Source: CAZAFL01 sp964484465 (GTDB taxonomy: Bacteria; Bacteroidota; Ignavibacteria; UBA10030; SZUA-254). Taken from it: a stretch of DNA of 64,000 bases. The stretch lies in assembly GCA_964484465.1 (NCBI GenBank), contig CAZAFL010000009.1, forward strand, positions 36,313 to 100,312, read 5' to 3'. Position 1 is the first letter of the stretch, and every line of letters starts with the position of its first letter. The translations under genes were made by a program, and so were the position numbers. The notes beneath the pieces are model-generated. The model saw nothing but the letters and a program-made list of their open reading frames with translations, searched no databases and was not told where the DNA came from. This document shows, piece after piece, positions 33,825 through 43,071 of the stretch.

Positions 33825-35515
33825 ATTCAATGTTGAATAATTTGCCTCAGGGCGTGGTAATTCTTCTGACAGTATTATTTATGCATCCCGCTGCCCGCGG
33901 TCAAAACAATCCTGCTGAGCAGCAGCCTGAACAACTTATCCAAAAAATTGAACATTTACGCGGAGCAAAGGATACAAACGAGCCCCATGAACATACGTAC
34001 CCGGAAAAATGTGGATTGGGTCTGTGGTTTGATATGTTAAGAAACTGGAATGCCTTTTCAATAAGTCAGCAACATCGGCTAACAGCTTTGGCTTCAATTC
34101 CGCTCCGCCAGAAGAGTCGCATCATTGGCCATTTTCGTATTTTCTATGATACGACCGGCTCACAGGCGCCGTCTCTCATCGATTCAAATTTTAATCAGGT
34201 TAACGGCACTGCTGAACAATACGTTGATTCCGCCGGTGAGTTTTTTAACCATGCCTGGAACTATGAAATCGATTCTCTGGGGTATCCACCTCCACCCCTG
34301 CCTTCAGACGGAAAGTACCGGGTTGTTATTACAGACCTTGACCCTGGTTTTTACGGTGTCACAACCCCTGATTCTACAACTTTCCAGGGACCACCGCTTC
34401 GATCAACAACCTATATTGAAGTAGATAACGATTTTGCGGAATTTCTCTACGGAACCAGCAGAGGAATCCCCGGTCTAAAAGTCACAGCTGCACATGAATT
34501 TCATCATTCGATCCAAATCGGTAATTATGGTATCTGGGATGCCGACAGGTATTTTTATGAAATCACATCGACCTGGATGGAAGATGTTGTCTATACCGAT
34601 GTAAACGATTACTATCAATATCTCACAAATGATCCAACCATAGTTCCTTACAGCCAATTCGCACATCCCGAACAACGGTTCACACTTCTTGACGGAAAGA
34701 TCGAGTACAGCAGAGCAATTTGGGGTAAATTTATCGAAAAGCGCTTTTCCCGTGCCCTCATGAAACGAACCTGGGAATATATGCGGCAGGAACCGAGTAT
34801 AAAGTCGCTTGACGATGCGCTCACTGAGGTCGGAAGCTCGTTTCGAAGCGCATTTCTGGAATTTACTTATTGGAATTTTTTTACTGGCACAAATGCGGAT
34901 ACTATCAGATATTATTCGGAAGGCAAGCATTATCCAACAATGTTTTTGCAGCCTGAGCGTACCTACGCTGTTCCTGAACTTGTGATCGACGGAAATCTTC
35001 AGGCAGTAAGCTCTGTTTATCAACCAATCCGATTACAAGGCGGAAACATGCTCACCATGATTTCAAATATTAACACTCTCGATGAGTATTCGCCTCAATT
35101 TTTCACATTTTCGTATTCACTTTCCGGTAATCAAACACCAGGCTCCAAGCATCTTTCCAATGGATTATTTTCTAGGATAATAAATATCTCCGACCCGCAA
35201 AATTGGGTTACCCAGGAGACTATACCGGCCGTCGTGGAAGACGTCGCTGTCTACCCTAATCCGTTTACCCCAAAAGGAAATAAGCCGTTGAAGTTTCATC
35301 TGCCCCAAACAACTCAAAAGTACGCTACGCTCACGATATTTAAATCGGGTTCCAGTCATGTCTTTTCCGGCGATCTTCCGGTACAACCGTTTGAGTTAAT
35401 CATGGAATGGGACGGGCATGATGACAGGGGAAACACAGTCCAAAGCGGAATATATATCTTTGTTATTAACGCCGGAGATCAACAGTATGTCGGAAAATTC
35501 GCGGTGATCCGCTAA
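33821..35515 (+). CDS. Secreted MXAN_6640-family putative metalloprotease with type-IX-like C-terminal domain
   Basis: This 564-residue protein starts with a signal peptide (VVILLTVLFMHPAARGQ). The centre carries the zinc-like motif KVTAAHEFHHSIQIGNYG (HExxH), then YEITSTWMEDVVYTDVND, typical of this family. The last ~90 residues begin VAVYPNPFTPKGNKPLKFHL and run through WDGHDDRGNTVQSGIYIFVI to KFAVIR. That is a FlgD-like/type-A sorting domain, used for type IX secretion in Bacteroidetes and relatives. It is probably released or attached at the cell surface. It is coupled to the FG-GAP gene upstream, and ccmA starts the base after its stop codon. Confidence 0.82.
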   Translation: MNSMLNNLPQGVVILLTVLFMHPAARGQNNPAEQQPEQLIQKIEHLRGAKDTNEPHEHTYPEKCGLGLWFDMLRNWNAFSISQQHRLTALASIPLRQKSRIIGHFRIFYDTTGSQAPSLIDSNFNQVNGTAEQYVDSAGEFFNHAWNYEIDSLGYPPPPLPSDGKYRVVITDLDPGFYGVTTPDSTTFQGPPLRSTTYIEVDNDFAEFLYGTSRGIPGLKVTAAHEFHHSIQIGNYGIWDADRYFYEITSTWMEDVVYTDVNDYYQYLTNDPTIVPYSQFAHPEQRFTLLDGKIEYSRAIWGKFIEKRFSRALMKRTWEYMRQEPSIKSLDDALTEVGSSFRSAFLEFTYWNFFTGTNADTIRYYSEGKHYPTMFLQPERTYAVPELVIDGNLQAVSSVYQPIRLQGGNMLTMISNINTLDEYSPQFFTFSYSLSGNQTPGSKHLSNGLFSRIINISDPQNWVTQETIPAVVEDVAVYPNPFTPKGNKPLKFHLPQTTQKYATLTIFKSGSSHVFSGDLPVQPFELIMEWDGHDDRGNTVQSGIYIFVINAGDQQYVGKFAVIR

Positions 35516-36166
35516 ATGCAGAACATATCTCTCCAGGCAAGTGAGGTAAAGAAAGTATTTCATAAGCGGATCATTTTTTCCGGTATAAAATTTTCCCTTC
35601 AGGAGGGAAACTCTCTTGCAATTATCGGCCGCAACGGCTCGGGTAAATCAACTCTGGTCAAAATAATCGCAGGGATATTGTCTGCAACATCGGGTGAAAC
35701 GTCCATCATCGTCGATAGAAATAGTATACCCCAAGCGGACATTTTTCGCCACATCGGATTTGTCGCTCCCTATTTGCAAATGTATGAAGAGTTTTCAGCC
35801 TTTGAAAACCTGCAGATATTCAGGAAAGTCAGGGGAATCGACATATCCGACGACCACGTGAATACGTTGTTAAAAAAAATAAGTCTTGAGCACCGGAAAA
35901 ATGACCTTGTCCGCACGTACTCCTCAGGGATGAAACAACGATTAAAATTTGCATTTGCGTTGCTCCACAGTCCCCCGGTTCTTATCCTCGATGAACCCTC
36001 ATCCAATCTTGATGCTGAAGGAATTTCAAGCGTCTTCGAAATTGTTGAAGAACAGAAAACACACGGCATTGTCGTCATTGCCACCAATGACGAAGAAGAG
36101 GCAGGTTGGTGTAGTCAGTGCATCGACCTGAATGAAGGTTCGTTACTCATAAAGGCGTCCGGATGA
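35516..36166 (+). CDS. ccmA: Cytochrome c maturation ABC transporter ATPase
   Basis: This 216-residue ABC ATPase has Walker A IIGRNGSGKSTLVKI, the signature RTYSSGMKQRLKFAFALLHS (C-loop SSGMKQR) and Walker B PVLILDEPSSNLD. The size and the ccmB-C-E-F genes that follow identify it as CcmA, which with CcmB drives release of haem-loaded CcmE from CcmC. It begins immediately after the protease stop (TAAATG) and overlaps ccmB by 4 bases. On sequence alone it could be any small ABC ATPase; context decides. Confidence 0.88.
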   Translation: MQNISLQASEVKKVFHKRIIFSGIKFSLQEGNSLAIIGRNGSGKSTLVKIIAGILSATSGETSIIVDRNSIPQADIFRHIGFVAPYLQMYEEFSAFENLQIFRKVRGIDISDDHVNTLLKKISLEHRKNDLVRTYSSGMKQRLKFAFALLHSPPVLILDEPSSNLDAEGISSVFEIVEEQKTHGIVVIATNDEEEAGWCSQCIDLNEGSLLIKASG

Positions 36167-36843
36167 ATTCATCGTCATTATTGAAGCCGGCGTTGACCAT
36201 CTTTCTCAAGGATTTTCGCTCGGAGCTCCGCACCCGCTATGCGTTGAATGCGCTGGTAATGTTCGTTGTCACCACGCTTTCCATAATCCTGTTTTCCCTT
36301 GGCAATGAATCGATCTCCACAGATATACTTTCCGGCGTGTTATGGGTTATTATTTTCTTCTCAACGATGTCGGGCCTCTCCCGCACGTTTGTCAGTGAAG
36401 AAGAACGTGGTACGGTGATGACGCTGCATCTGGTGGCCCGCCCTTTAACGGTGTATTTTGGGAAATTATTATTCAACGTGGCCCTGCTGTTCTCCCTGAA
36501 TATTTTCACTGTCAGCCTGTATCTCCTTCTCATTACGAATTTTGTAATAAAGGGCTTTGGGGTTTTTGCGTTGACAATAGGTCTTGGAACTCTTGGATTG
36601 GCGAGCGCCTCTACTATCATTGCGGCAATTATCGCAAAAGCAAATACAAGAGGAACGCTCTATCCGGTGTTGTCATTCCCAATTTTACTCCCGCTGCTCC
36701 TGACTGTGATCAACGCAACGAGATTGGCCGCAGAAGGGGCGACGTTTATCGAATCGGTCGGCGAATTTCAGGTACTGATTGCCTATGTTATCGTTATAAC
36801 GACAGTCTCATACCTTCTTTTTGATTATATATGGAAAGAATAA
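36163..36843 (+). CDS. ccmB: Cytochrome c maturation ABC transporter membrane subunit
   Basis: This 226-residue protein has six hydrophobic helices and the N-terminal LTIFLKDFRSELRTRYALNA characteristic of CcmB. TMSGLSRTFVSEEERGTVMT follows after helix 2. Overlap with ccmA (ATGA) and the following ccmC support the role as the membrane partner of CcmA in the inner membrane. The length matches the family (~220). Confidence 0.9.
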   Translation: MNSSSLLKPALTIFLKDFRSELRTRYALNALVMFVVTTLSIILFSLGNESISTDILSGVLWVIIFFSTMSGLSRTFVSEEERGTVMTLHLVARPLTVYFGKLLFNVALLFSLNIFTVSLYLLLITNFVIKGFGVFALTIGLGTLGLASASTIIAAIIAKANTRGTLYPVLSFPILLPLLLTVINATRLAAEGATFIESVGEFQVLIAYVIVITTVSYLLFDYIWKE

Positions 36844-36911
36844 TAGTGAGTTGCTCATCCCAAAAAAATTTCATACCATACATAGATACAGTCAAGGGGT
36901 AGGAAAAATCG

Positions 36912-37595
36912 ATGGGGATGAAAATTTTTCTCGGATTATGGTTGACGGTCGTAATTGTCGTCTCCCTGGCGTTTCCCATTTCAGCACATCCCGAGCAATG
37001 GTATGAATTTCCTGTTATTCCAGGTCTGGAAGACAAAGCACGCATCTTGTTCTTCCATGTTCCAATGTCCTGGACGGCGGTCGTTGCTTTTGTTGTGTCA
37101 ATGGTTTATGCTATACGATATCTCAGCACAAGGAATCCTGACAACGACATCAAATCAGTTTCCTCGGCTGGACTAGGATTCCTCTTCTGCGTTCTTGCAA
37201 CAGTGACCGGCTCGATCTGGGCAAAATTCAACTGGGGATCGTTCTGGAACTGGGACCCTCGTGAAACCTCAATCTTTATGTTATTGTTAATTTATGGTGC
37301 ATATTTTGCCTTACGGTCTGCTCTGGAAGATGAACAACGGCGGGCGACACTGGCGGCAGTGTATGCAGTTATCGCCGGTGTGACCGTGCCGTTTTTCATT
37401 TTTATTATGCCGAGAATCATGGCAAGTTTACATCCGGAGCCAATTGTGAATACACAGGGTAAAGTTCATATGAATACAACCATGTTGATAGTATTTTTAA
37501 GCTCACTGGCTGGATTTACGGCCCTCTATGTCTGGATGTTTTCGATGAAAGTGCGTGCGGTACGTCTCGAAGCTCATCATTTTACGGAAGAATGA
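36912..37595 (+). CDS. ccmC: Cytochrome c maturation haem-handling protein CcmC
   Basis: This 227-residue membrane protein has six hydrophobic helices. ARILFFHVPMSWTAVVAFVV provides the first His, WAKFNWGSFWNWDPRETSIF contains the tryptophan-rich WWD-type haem-binding loop, and MPRIMASLHPEPI provides the second His. CcmC passes haem to CcmE. It lies 68 bases after ccmB with the ribosome site GGGGTAGG. In non-ccm contexts such proteins are also called CcsA, but here ccm genes surround it. Confidence 0.93.
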   Translation: MGMKIFLGLWLTVVIVVSLAFPISAHPEQWYEFPVIPGLEDKARILFFHVPMSWTAVVAFVVSMVYAIRYLSTRNPDNDIKSVSSAGLGFLFCVLATVTGSIWAKFNWGSFWNWDPRETSIFMLLLIYGAYFALRSALEDEQRRATLAAVYAVIAGVTVPFFIFIMPRIMASLHPEPIVNTQGKVHMNTTMLIVFLSSLAGFTALYVWMFSMKVRAVRLEAHHFTEE

Positions 37596-37598
37596 GTT

Positions 37599-37733
37599 AT
37601 GTACGAGTTTTTATCACAGAACCCGCTTTACATTGTGTTAACCATCGTGCTGATATGCTGGGTCGGCATTTTTTCGTATTTGATGAGGTTGGACAGGAAA
37701 ATTTCACAATTTGAAAAACAGACAAAAAAATAA
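37599..37733 (+). CDS. Small CcmD-like membrane protein (44 residues)
   Basis: ATG 37599, three bases after the ccmC stop, opens a 44-residue protein beginning MYEFLSQNPL. One hydrophobic helix spans YIVLTIVLICWVGIFSYL, followed by MRLDRKISQFEKQTKK, a charged cytoplasmic tail. The position between ccmC and ccmE, the single helix and the charged tail match CcmD, which helps release haem-CcmE. The sequence is too short for certainty. Confidence 0.75.
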   Translation: MYEFLSQNPLYIVLTIVLICWVGIFSYLMRLDRKISQFEKQTKK

Positions 37734-37743
37734 TATTTCTCGT

Positions 37744-38133
37744 ATGAATATAAAAATCATTCTTGCCGCTGTTATCATTATCGGAGCCCTGATATTCGGA
37801 GCTATTTCCTTCGTCGAAACAAATGTCGAATACGCCAGTTTCGGAACTGCAATGACATCTCATAAAAAAGTGCATGTCAAAGGGGCGTGGATAAAGGAAA
37901 AAGGTGCATCGTTCGAGCAAACGAAACGTCAGTTCGATTTTTACATGAGAGACGACAACGGGAAGGAAGTTCAGGTCCTGTTCGACGGCGCGAAACCGAA
38001 TAATTTTGAAATTGCTGAGGCCGTTGTTGTCACCGGCCGCTACGAGGATGGCTGTTTTCATGCGTCAGAAATATTGACAAAATGCCCGTCTAAGTATGAA
38101 GCTGATTCCCAGACGATGAAAAAAACATTGTAG
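37744..38133 (+). CDS. ccmE: Haem chaperone CcmE, cysteine (CxxxY) variant
   Basis: The frame encodes 129 residues from ATG 37744; a TTG at 37711 would add 11 residues but lies within the ccmD-like gene. One N-terminal membrane anchor (~3-23) precedes an OB-fold domain with KVHVKGAWI, QFDFYMRDDNGKEVQVLFDG and VVVTGRYEDGCFHASEILTK. Where classical CcmE has the haem-binding HxxxY, this protein has C114-P-S-K-Y118. That is the CxxxY form known from archaea and some sulfate reducers, in which the system is simplified. It should bind haem covalently in the periplasm. Confidence 0.9.
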   Translation: MNIKIILAAVIIIGALIFGAISFVETNVEYASFGTAMTSHKKVHVKGAWIKEKGASFEQTKRQFDFYMRDDNGKEVQVLFDGAKPNNFEIAEAVVVTGRYEDGCFHASEILTKCPSKYEADSQTMKKTL

Positions 38134-38177
38134 CGGTAAGATGTGATTATCACACATGGTGTTCTTTACACAATAAT

Positions 38178-40502
38178 ATGATCGGTAGTATCTTCGTCAG
38201 GTGTGCCTTCGCAGCCGTCATCATCTCTGGTGGAACGTATTTTCTTACCTACTGGCGTGGCGATTTCCGTTATCTCAACATTGCCCGCTATGCATATCAG
38301 GCTGCAACCGCATTGGTGATGAGCTATTGTGCTCTGTTGATTTATTTAATCCTTACACATCAATTTCAGTACACGTATGTGTGGAATTACAGTTCAACCG
38401 ACCTGCCGACACCTCTTCTTATTTCTACATTTTACGCAGGGCAGGAGGGAAGCTTCTCTCTCTGGTCGTTATATACAGCTATCGTTGGCATCTTCCTGAT
38501 GCATTATGCATCAAGAAAAAACTATGAACCGGAAGTAATGTCGGTCTGGTCGATGATATTGTCGTTCCTCTTGTTGATGCTTATTGTAAAGAATCCCTTT
38601 ACACTGGTCTGGGAAACATTTCCGAATGATTTACTCCACACCGGATTAATCCCCGCGGGATTGACTAATGTCGTATGGGTCGACCAAGTGAAAGGAATAT
38701 GGGCACAGTATCCTTCAGAAGGAAGAGGGCTCAACCCCTTGTTACAGAATTACTGGATGGTTATTCATCCGCAGGTTCTGTTCACAGGCTTTACTTCGAT
38801 GGCCGTTCCATATACGTTTGCAGTTTCAGGTTTACTCAAACGCGATTATCAGGGTTGGGTGAAGATTGCGAAACCGTGGACCGTATTCGGGGCTGCTGTG
38901 CTTGGAACTGGAATTATTCTTGGAGGATACTGGGCATACGAAACGCTTGGATGGGGTGGATATTGGGGTTGGGACCCTGTTGAAAACTCTTCTTTGATTC
39001 CATGGCTTGTATGCGTTGCTTCGATTCACACAATCATGGCGCAGCGGCGGTCGGGAACGTTTGTAAGAACAAATTTCGCTCTGAGCATCCTCTGCTACCT
39101 GATGGTATTATACAGTACATTTTTGACGAGAAGCGGTGTCCTCGGTGACACCTCGGTTCATTCTTTTGTCGACCCGGGAATGTGGGCATACTGGCTACTC
39201 TTATCGGTCATTATCCTTTTTGGAATATTCGGATTTGGTTTGCTCATTCGAAGGATGAAAGAGATGCCGAAGATCCCTGTTGAACATAGTATTTACTCCA
39301 GGGAATTCGCGCTTTATCTTGGAGCGTTTGCTATTTGTTTTGCTGCTCTTTTTATCACCATAGGAACATCATCGCCAATTATTACCAACCTGCTGAAAGG
39401 GCACGCGGCCGCGGTCGACACATCCTTCTATGTGAAAACGATATTACCGATCGGTATTGTATTAGCACTGCTTACAGGAATTGGACAACTACTCTGGTGG
39501 CATACCTCTTCCATAGCATCATTATTCAAAAGCATGCTCTATCCTTTGTTCTCTTCTGTTATGTTTATCGGTGTGCTTGTTGTTATGGGAATGAGAGACA
39601 TTCCTGTCGCTTTATTCACGTTCGCGTCTGCGTTCAGCCTTTTTGTAAATATTCTTGTCGGGTACCGGATATTTAAAGGTAATCCCAAGTTCGCCGGCGG
39701 GGCAATCGCCCATATCGGCCTTGCGCTGTTATTTCTCGGCTTCGTTTCAAGCGCTCGCTATGATGATAAACAAACGTTGTCGCTTGAAGAGGGGAAACCT
39801 ATGGAAGCACTGGGAGGGTATAAACTTACTTATCTTGGTAATCATGCTATTGACGCCGAACGATATGGCTTCAATGTAGAAGTCCAGCATGGCAATGAAA
39901 CATATATGGTCATGCCGGTGATGCGTTACAGCAGCTTTAACAACAGCATGATGCGCCATCCGGATATTCTCAACATGTTTACAAAAGATTTCTATATTTC
40001 GCCGCTCTCCGTCGAGTCACAAGACGAAAAACACCAGCAAACGCTTACCCTTACCAAGGGTGAAGAAAAAGAATTGAACGGGATGAAGATTCGGTTTGTC
40101 GACTTCGATTTTAATGATGCTGAAAAAAGCAAAATGGTAACCGGTGGAAATGTAACGATAGGTGTTGTCCTCGAGGTAACCAACACTGGGACTAAAGAAC
40201 AAATTAAACCCCTAATGCAGACCTCAAGAGGTCAAATGAGCTTTGTCCCGGCAAAAGCAGGGAGCTCCGAATTTACCATTATCAAACTACAACCGAACAG
40301 GGATGACCCCACACAATCTAAAGTCGAGCTTGGAGTGAGTAACCTATCAGCTGCGCCGACACAGCCCAAAGCCGAAACTCTTGTGGTGGAGGCAAGTCTA
40401 AAGCCTTACATCAATCTTGTATGGATGGGCACCATTACCCTCGTGGTCGGCTTCATCCTGACTATAGTTCGCAGAGTGCAAGAGGCAAGAATAAAGGATT
40501 AA
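38178..40502 (+). CDS. ccmF: Cytochrome c haem lyase subunit CcmF
   Basis: This 774-residue membrane protein has about fourteen hydrophobic helices. The WWD-type haem loop is GGYWAYETLGWGGYWGWDP followed by VENSSLIPWL. LLQNYWMVIHPQVLFTGF and GVLGDTSVHSFVDPG supply conserved His residues, and a periplasmic domain sits before the last helix (~540-735). This is the standard CcmF plan, slightly longer than E. coli CcmF. It attaches haem to apocytochrome. No ccmG, ccmH or ccmI follows; the next gene is the convergent copA. Confidence 0.93.
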   Translation: MIGSIFVRCAFAAVIISGGTYFLTYWRGDFRYLNIARYAYQAATALVMSYCALLIYLILTHQFQYTYVWNYSSTDLPTPLLISTFYAGQEGSFSLWSLYTAIVGIFLMHYASRKNYEPEVMSVWSMILSFLLLMLIVKNPFTLVWETFPNDLLHTGLIPAGLTNVVWVDQVKGIWAQYPSEGRGLNPLLQNYWMVIHPQVLFTGFTSMAVPYTFAVSGLLKRDYQGWVKIAKPWTVFGAAVLGTGIILGGYWAYETLGWGGYWGWDPVENSSLIPWLVCVASIHTIMAQRRSGTFVRTNFALSILCYLMVLYSTFLTRSGVLGDTSVHSFVDPGMWAYWLLLSVIILFGIFGFGLLIRRMKEMPKIPVEHSIYSREFALYLGAFAICFAALFITIGTSSPIITNLLKGHAAAVDTSFYVKTILPIGIVLALLTGIGQLLWWHTSSIASLFKSMLYPLFSSVMFIGVLVVMGMRDIPVALFTFASAFSLFVNILVGYRIFKGNPKFAGGAIAHIGLALLFLGFVSSARYDDKQTLSLEEGKPMEALGGYKLTYLGNHAIDAERYGFNVEVQHGNETYMVMPVMRYSSFNNSMMRHPDILNMFTKDFYISPLSVESQDEKHQQTLTLTKGEEKELNGMKIRFVDFDFNDAEKSKMVTGGNVTIGVVLEVTNTGTKEQIKPLMQTSRGQMSFVPAKAGSSEFTIIKLQPNRDDPTQSKVELGVSNLSAAPTQPKAETLVVEASLKPYINLVWMGTITLVVGFILTIVRRVQEARIKD

Positions 40503-40563
40503 AAAGGGAGCGGAGCACACAACGGAAAATTCCCTGACAATCAATCGGTGCTTCGTTGGGACA

Positions 40564-43005
40564 TTATTGAATTTTAGCTCTGGTTATCCTCAGAGAATTA
40601 GTAACCACCGAAACTGAACTCAGTGCCATCGCGCCGGCGGCAAGCATTGGGTCAAGCCTGCCCATCACCGCAAAAGGTATTAAAATTATGTTATAGATAA
40701 ATGCCCAAAAAAGATTCTGGTATATAGTCTTAGCAGTGAATCGTGAAAGTTTTAATGCGGTTATTACACTAAGTAAATCTCCCCTTAACAAAATTATGTC
40801 CCCTGTCTCTTTCGCAATGTCTGTCCCGGTTCCGATTGCTATACCAAGATCAGCTTGAGCAAGGGCAGGCGCATCGTTGATACCATCGCCAACCATAGCA
40901 ACAACATGCTTACCCTGCTGAAGCTCCTTGATTATATTTAATTTTTCCTGCGGGAGCATCCCGGCGTAAAAAGTAGTAATTCCTACTTCCATGGCTACGT
41001 TTCGTACGACTTCAGATTGATCTCCACTTAACATAATAACTTTTAACCCCATTCGATTCATCCGACGTATTGCTTCTACGGATGTTTCTCGGACCTTGTC
41101 ACTGAATGAGAAAATCCCGGCAAGATTTCCTTCGATGACCACCCCCACAGAGGATAAGTCCATAGAAGAAGAGCTTTTATTCAACGACAAATACTCATCC
41201 ATTGAAGAAAATATTGATCGTAAATACTTAATACTACCTATATTAATCCGTTTTCCATCGACTATTGCTTCAGCACCTTGACCGCTCTTCGACATGAAGC
41301 CCTCTTCGGTTGGAAGGGAAATATTTCGCCGGGATGCTAAATCGATTATAGCCTGTGCATATGGATGTTCAGAATTTCTCTCCACAGAGCCGGCATAGCG
41401 AATAAGGTCATTTTCGGAATATGGTTGAATTGCATATACATTCTGAACGACCGGTTTGCCAGTTGTTATTGTGCCTGTTTTATCAACGACTATTATTTTT
41501 GCTTTATATGAATTCTCTAAACTCGTTGCATCCTTTAACAGGATTCCATGATCAGCACCAACACCTGTACCAACTATAATTGCAGTCGGAGTTGCAAGCC
41601 CCAATGCACATGGACATGCCACAATGAGAACAGACACAAAGCTGACTAAGCCATGAATGATGCGTGGTTCGGAACCAAACATTACCCAGCCTGAAAATGA
41701 GGCAACGGCAATCAGAATAACAACGGGAACAAAAACGGCTGCGATTTTATCTGTAAATCGCTGGATTGGCGCCTTTGAGGTTTGCGCCTTCTGAACAATT
41801 TTTACAATTTGAGCGTATAACGTATCCTTTCCAATTTTCTTTGCTTCATACGTGAAAGCTCCTGATTTATTGATAGTTGCACCGATTACTTCATCTCCAT
41901 TGTGTTTCTCTGACGGGTTGCTTTCACCAGTAATCATCGACTCGTCAACATAAGAAAAGCCCTCGCGTATAATTCCATCAACAGGGATTCTTTCTCCAGG
42001 TCTTACCCTTATCAGATCACTCACCTGAACCTGCTCCACCGGGATGACCATTTCTATTCCGTTACGTATAACATTAGCACTTTTTGCTTGAAGATTCAGT
42101 AATTTCTTGATAGCTTCAGATGTTTTTCCTTTTGCCTTCGCTTCAAGTACCCTTCCAAAAAGAATTAGGGTAATAATAAAAACTATTGTATAATAAAATG
42201 TTGCAGGATATTTTTCATCCAAATTAAAGATGGAAGGGAAGAAAGTTCCGATAACACTATAAGCATAAGCTGCAAATGTTCCTACCGCAACCAGTGTATT
42301 CATATCTGCACTTCCGTGCTTTAGAGTAAGCCAGCTTCCCTGGAAGAATCGCTTTCCTGACCAAAAAAGAACAACAGTCGTCATCGTCAACAGAAGATAA
42401 TTCCATTTTTCTCCGCTGGGTCGGAAAAACATATTTATTACTACAACAGGTATGGAGAGAATGGTGCTTAACAGCAAATCCCGGCGCAGATTAATATAAT
42501 CACGTTCCCGTAGGTTTTGCTCGATATCAGGTCGATTAGTATCATTGATTTCAGGCACCTTATAGCCAATGTTTTCAACTGTTTTCCTGAAATCCTGAAT
42601 TCCTACCTTCTCTGGTAAGAATTCGATGGCAGCAGATTCTGTAGCAAGATTAACACTTGCGTTCAATACCCCATCGAGTTTGCTCAGTCTGTTCTGAATT
42701 TTATCGACGCAACTTGCGCAACTCATTCCCTGAATCGGGAGCACAACACTTTGAGAAGAAGGATTGTCTGAATGCCCGGCGAATGATGCAGACAAAATTG
42801 GGATTATGGGTTGATGATACTCTTTAGTCGAGAAAGCCTTTTCTCCTGCCGGTTGTACCGCAGACTCAAGGTATGCCTCAGGGTTTTTGTCGAAGCTCGT
42901 CTTGCATCCGATTGAACAGAAATAATAAATCTCCTCTTTATATTCGCTCGTTGCGGCAGCCCTGTTTTCCTGGACTTCCATTTGACACACGGGGTCGATT
43001 TTCAT
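40564..43005 (-). CDS. copA: Copper-translocating P1B-type ATPase with YHS and HMA domains
   Basis: This 813-residue protein starts with a YHS metal-binding domain (DPVCQMEVQE … YYFCSIGCKTSF, residues ~4-45). One heavy-metal-associated domain follows with GMSCASC (C96, C99). The core has the CPC motif (VLIVACPCALGLATP), the phosphorylation site DKTGTITTG and the hinge MVGDGINDAPALAQADLG. This is a CopA-type copper exporter in the inner membrane, using ATP to move Cu+ out of the cytoplasm. Composition is visibly more AT-rich than the ccm genes beside it. A terminator-like hairpin lies just upstream of its start. Confidence 0.93.
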   Translation of the reverse strand: MKIDPVCQMEVQENRAAATSEYKEEIYYFCSIGCKTSFDKNPEAYLESAVQPAGEKAFSTKEYHQPIIPILSASFAGHSDNPSSQSVVLPIQGMSCASCVDKIQNRLSKLDGVLNASVNLATESAAIEFLPEKVGIQDFRKTVENIGYKVPEINDTNRPDIEQNLRERDYINLRRDLLLSTILSIPVVVINMFFRPSGEKWNYLLLTMTTVVLFWSGKRFFQGSWLTLKHGSADMNTLVAVGTFAAYAYSVIGTFFPSIFNLDEKYPATFYYTIVFIITLILFGRVLEAKAKGKTSEAIKKLLNLQAKSANVIRNGIEMVIPVEQVQVSDLIRVRPGERIPVDGIIREGFSYVDESMITGESNPSEKHNGDEVIGATINKSGAFTYEAKKIGKDTLYAQIVKIVQKAQTSKAPIQRFTDKIAAVFVPVVILIAVASFSGWVMFGSEPRIIHGLVSFVSVLIVACPCALGLATPTAIIVGTGVGADHGILLKDATSLENSYKAKIIVVDKTGTITTGKPVVQNVYAIQPYSENDLIRYAGSVERNSEHPYAQAIIDLASRRNISLPTEEGFMSKSGQGAEAIVDGKRINIGSIKYLRSIFSSMDEYLSLNKSSSSMDLSSVGVVIEGNLAGIFSFSDKVRETSVEAIRRMNRMGLKVIMLSGDQSEVVRNVAMEVGITTFYAGMLPQEKLNIIKELQQGKHVVAMVGDGINDAPALAQADLGIAIGTGTDIAKETGDIILLRGDLLSVITALKLSRFTAKTIYQNLFWAFIYNIILIPFAVMGRLDPMLAAGAMALSSVSVVTNSLRITRAKIQ

Positions 43006-43017
43006 GTTCTCTTTCTT

Positions 43018-43045
43018 ATAAAAAAAGCAGCCCGGAAGCTGCTTT
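43018..43045 (-). terminator. Terminator or attenuator between the HMA lipoprotein gene and copA
   Basis: On the minus strand the stem AAAGCAGC/GCTGCTTT (43045-43038 with 43031-43024), 6-base loop, is followed by an uninterrupted T run and TATAAG. It ends about 12 bases before the copA start. Confidence 0.75.
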
Positions 43046-43071
43046 GATTGAGAAGGTTTTTTTCAACAAGC

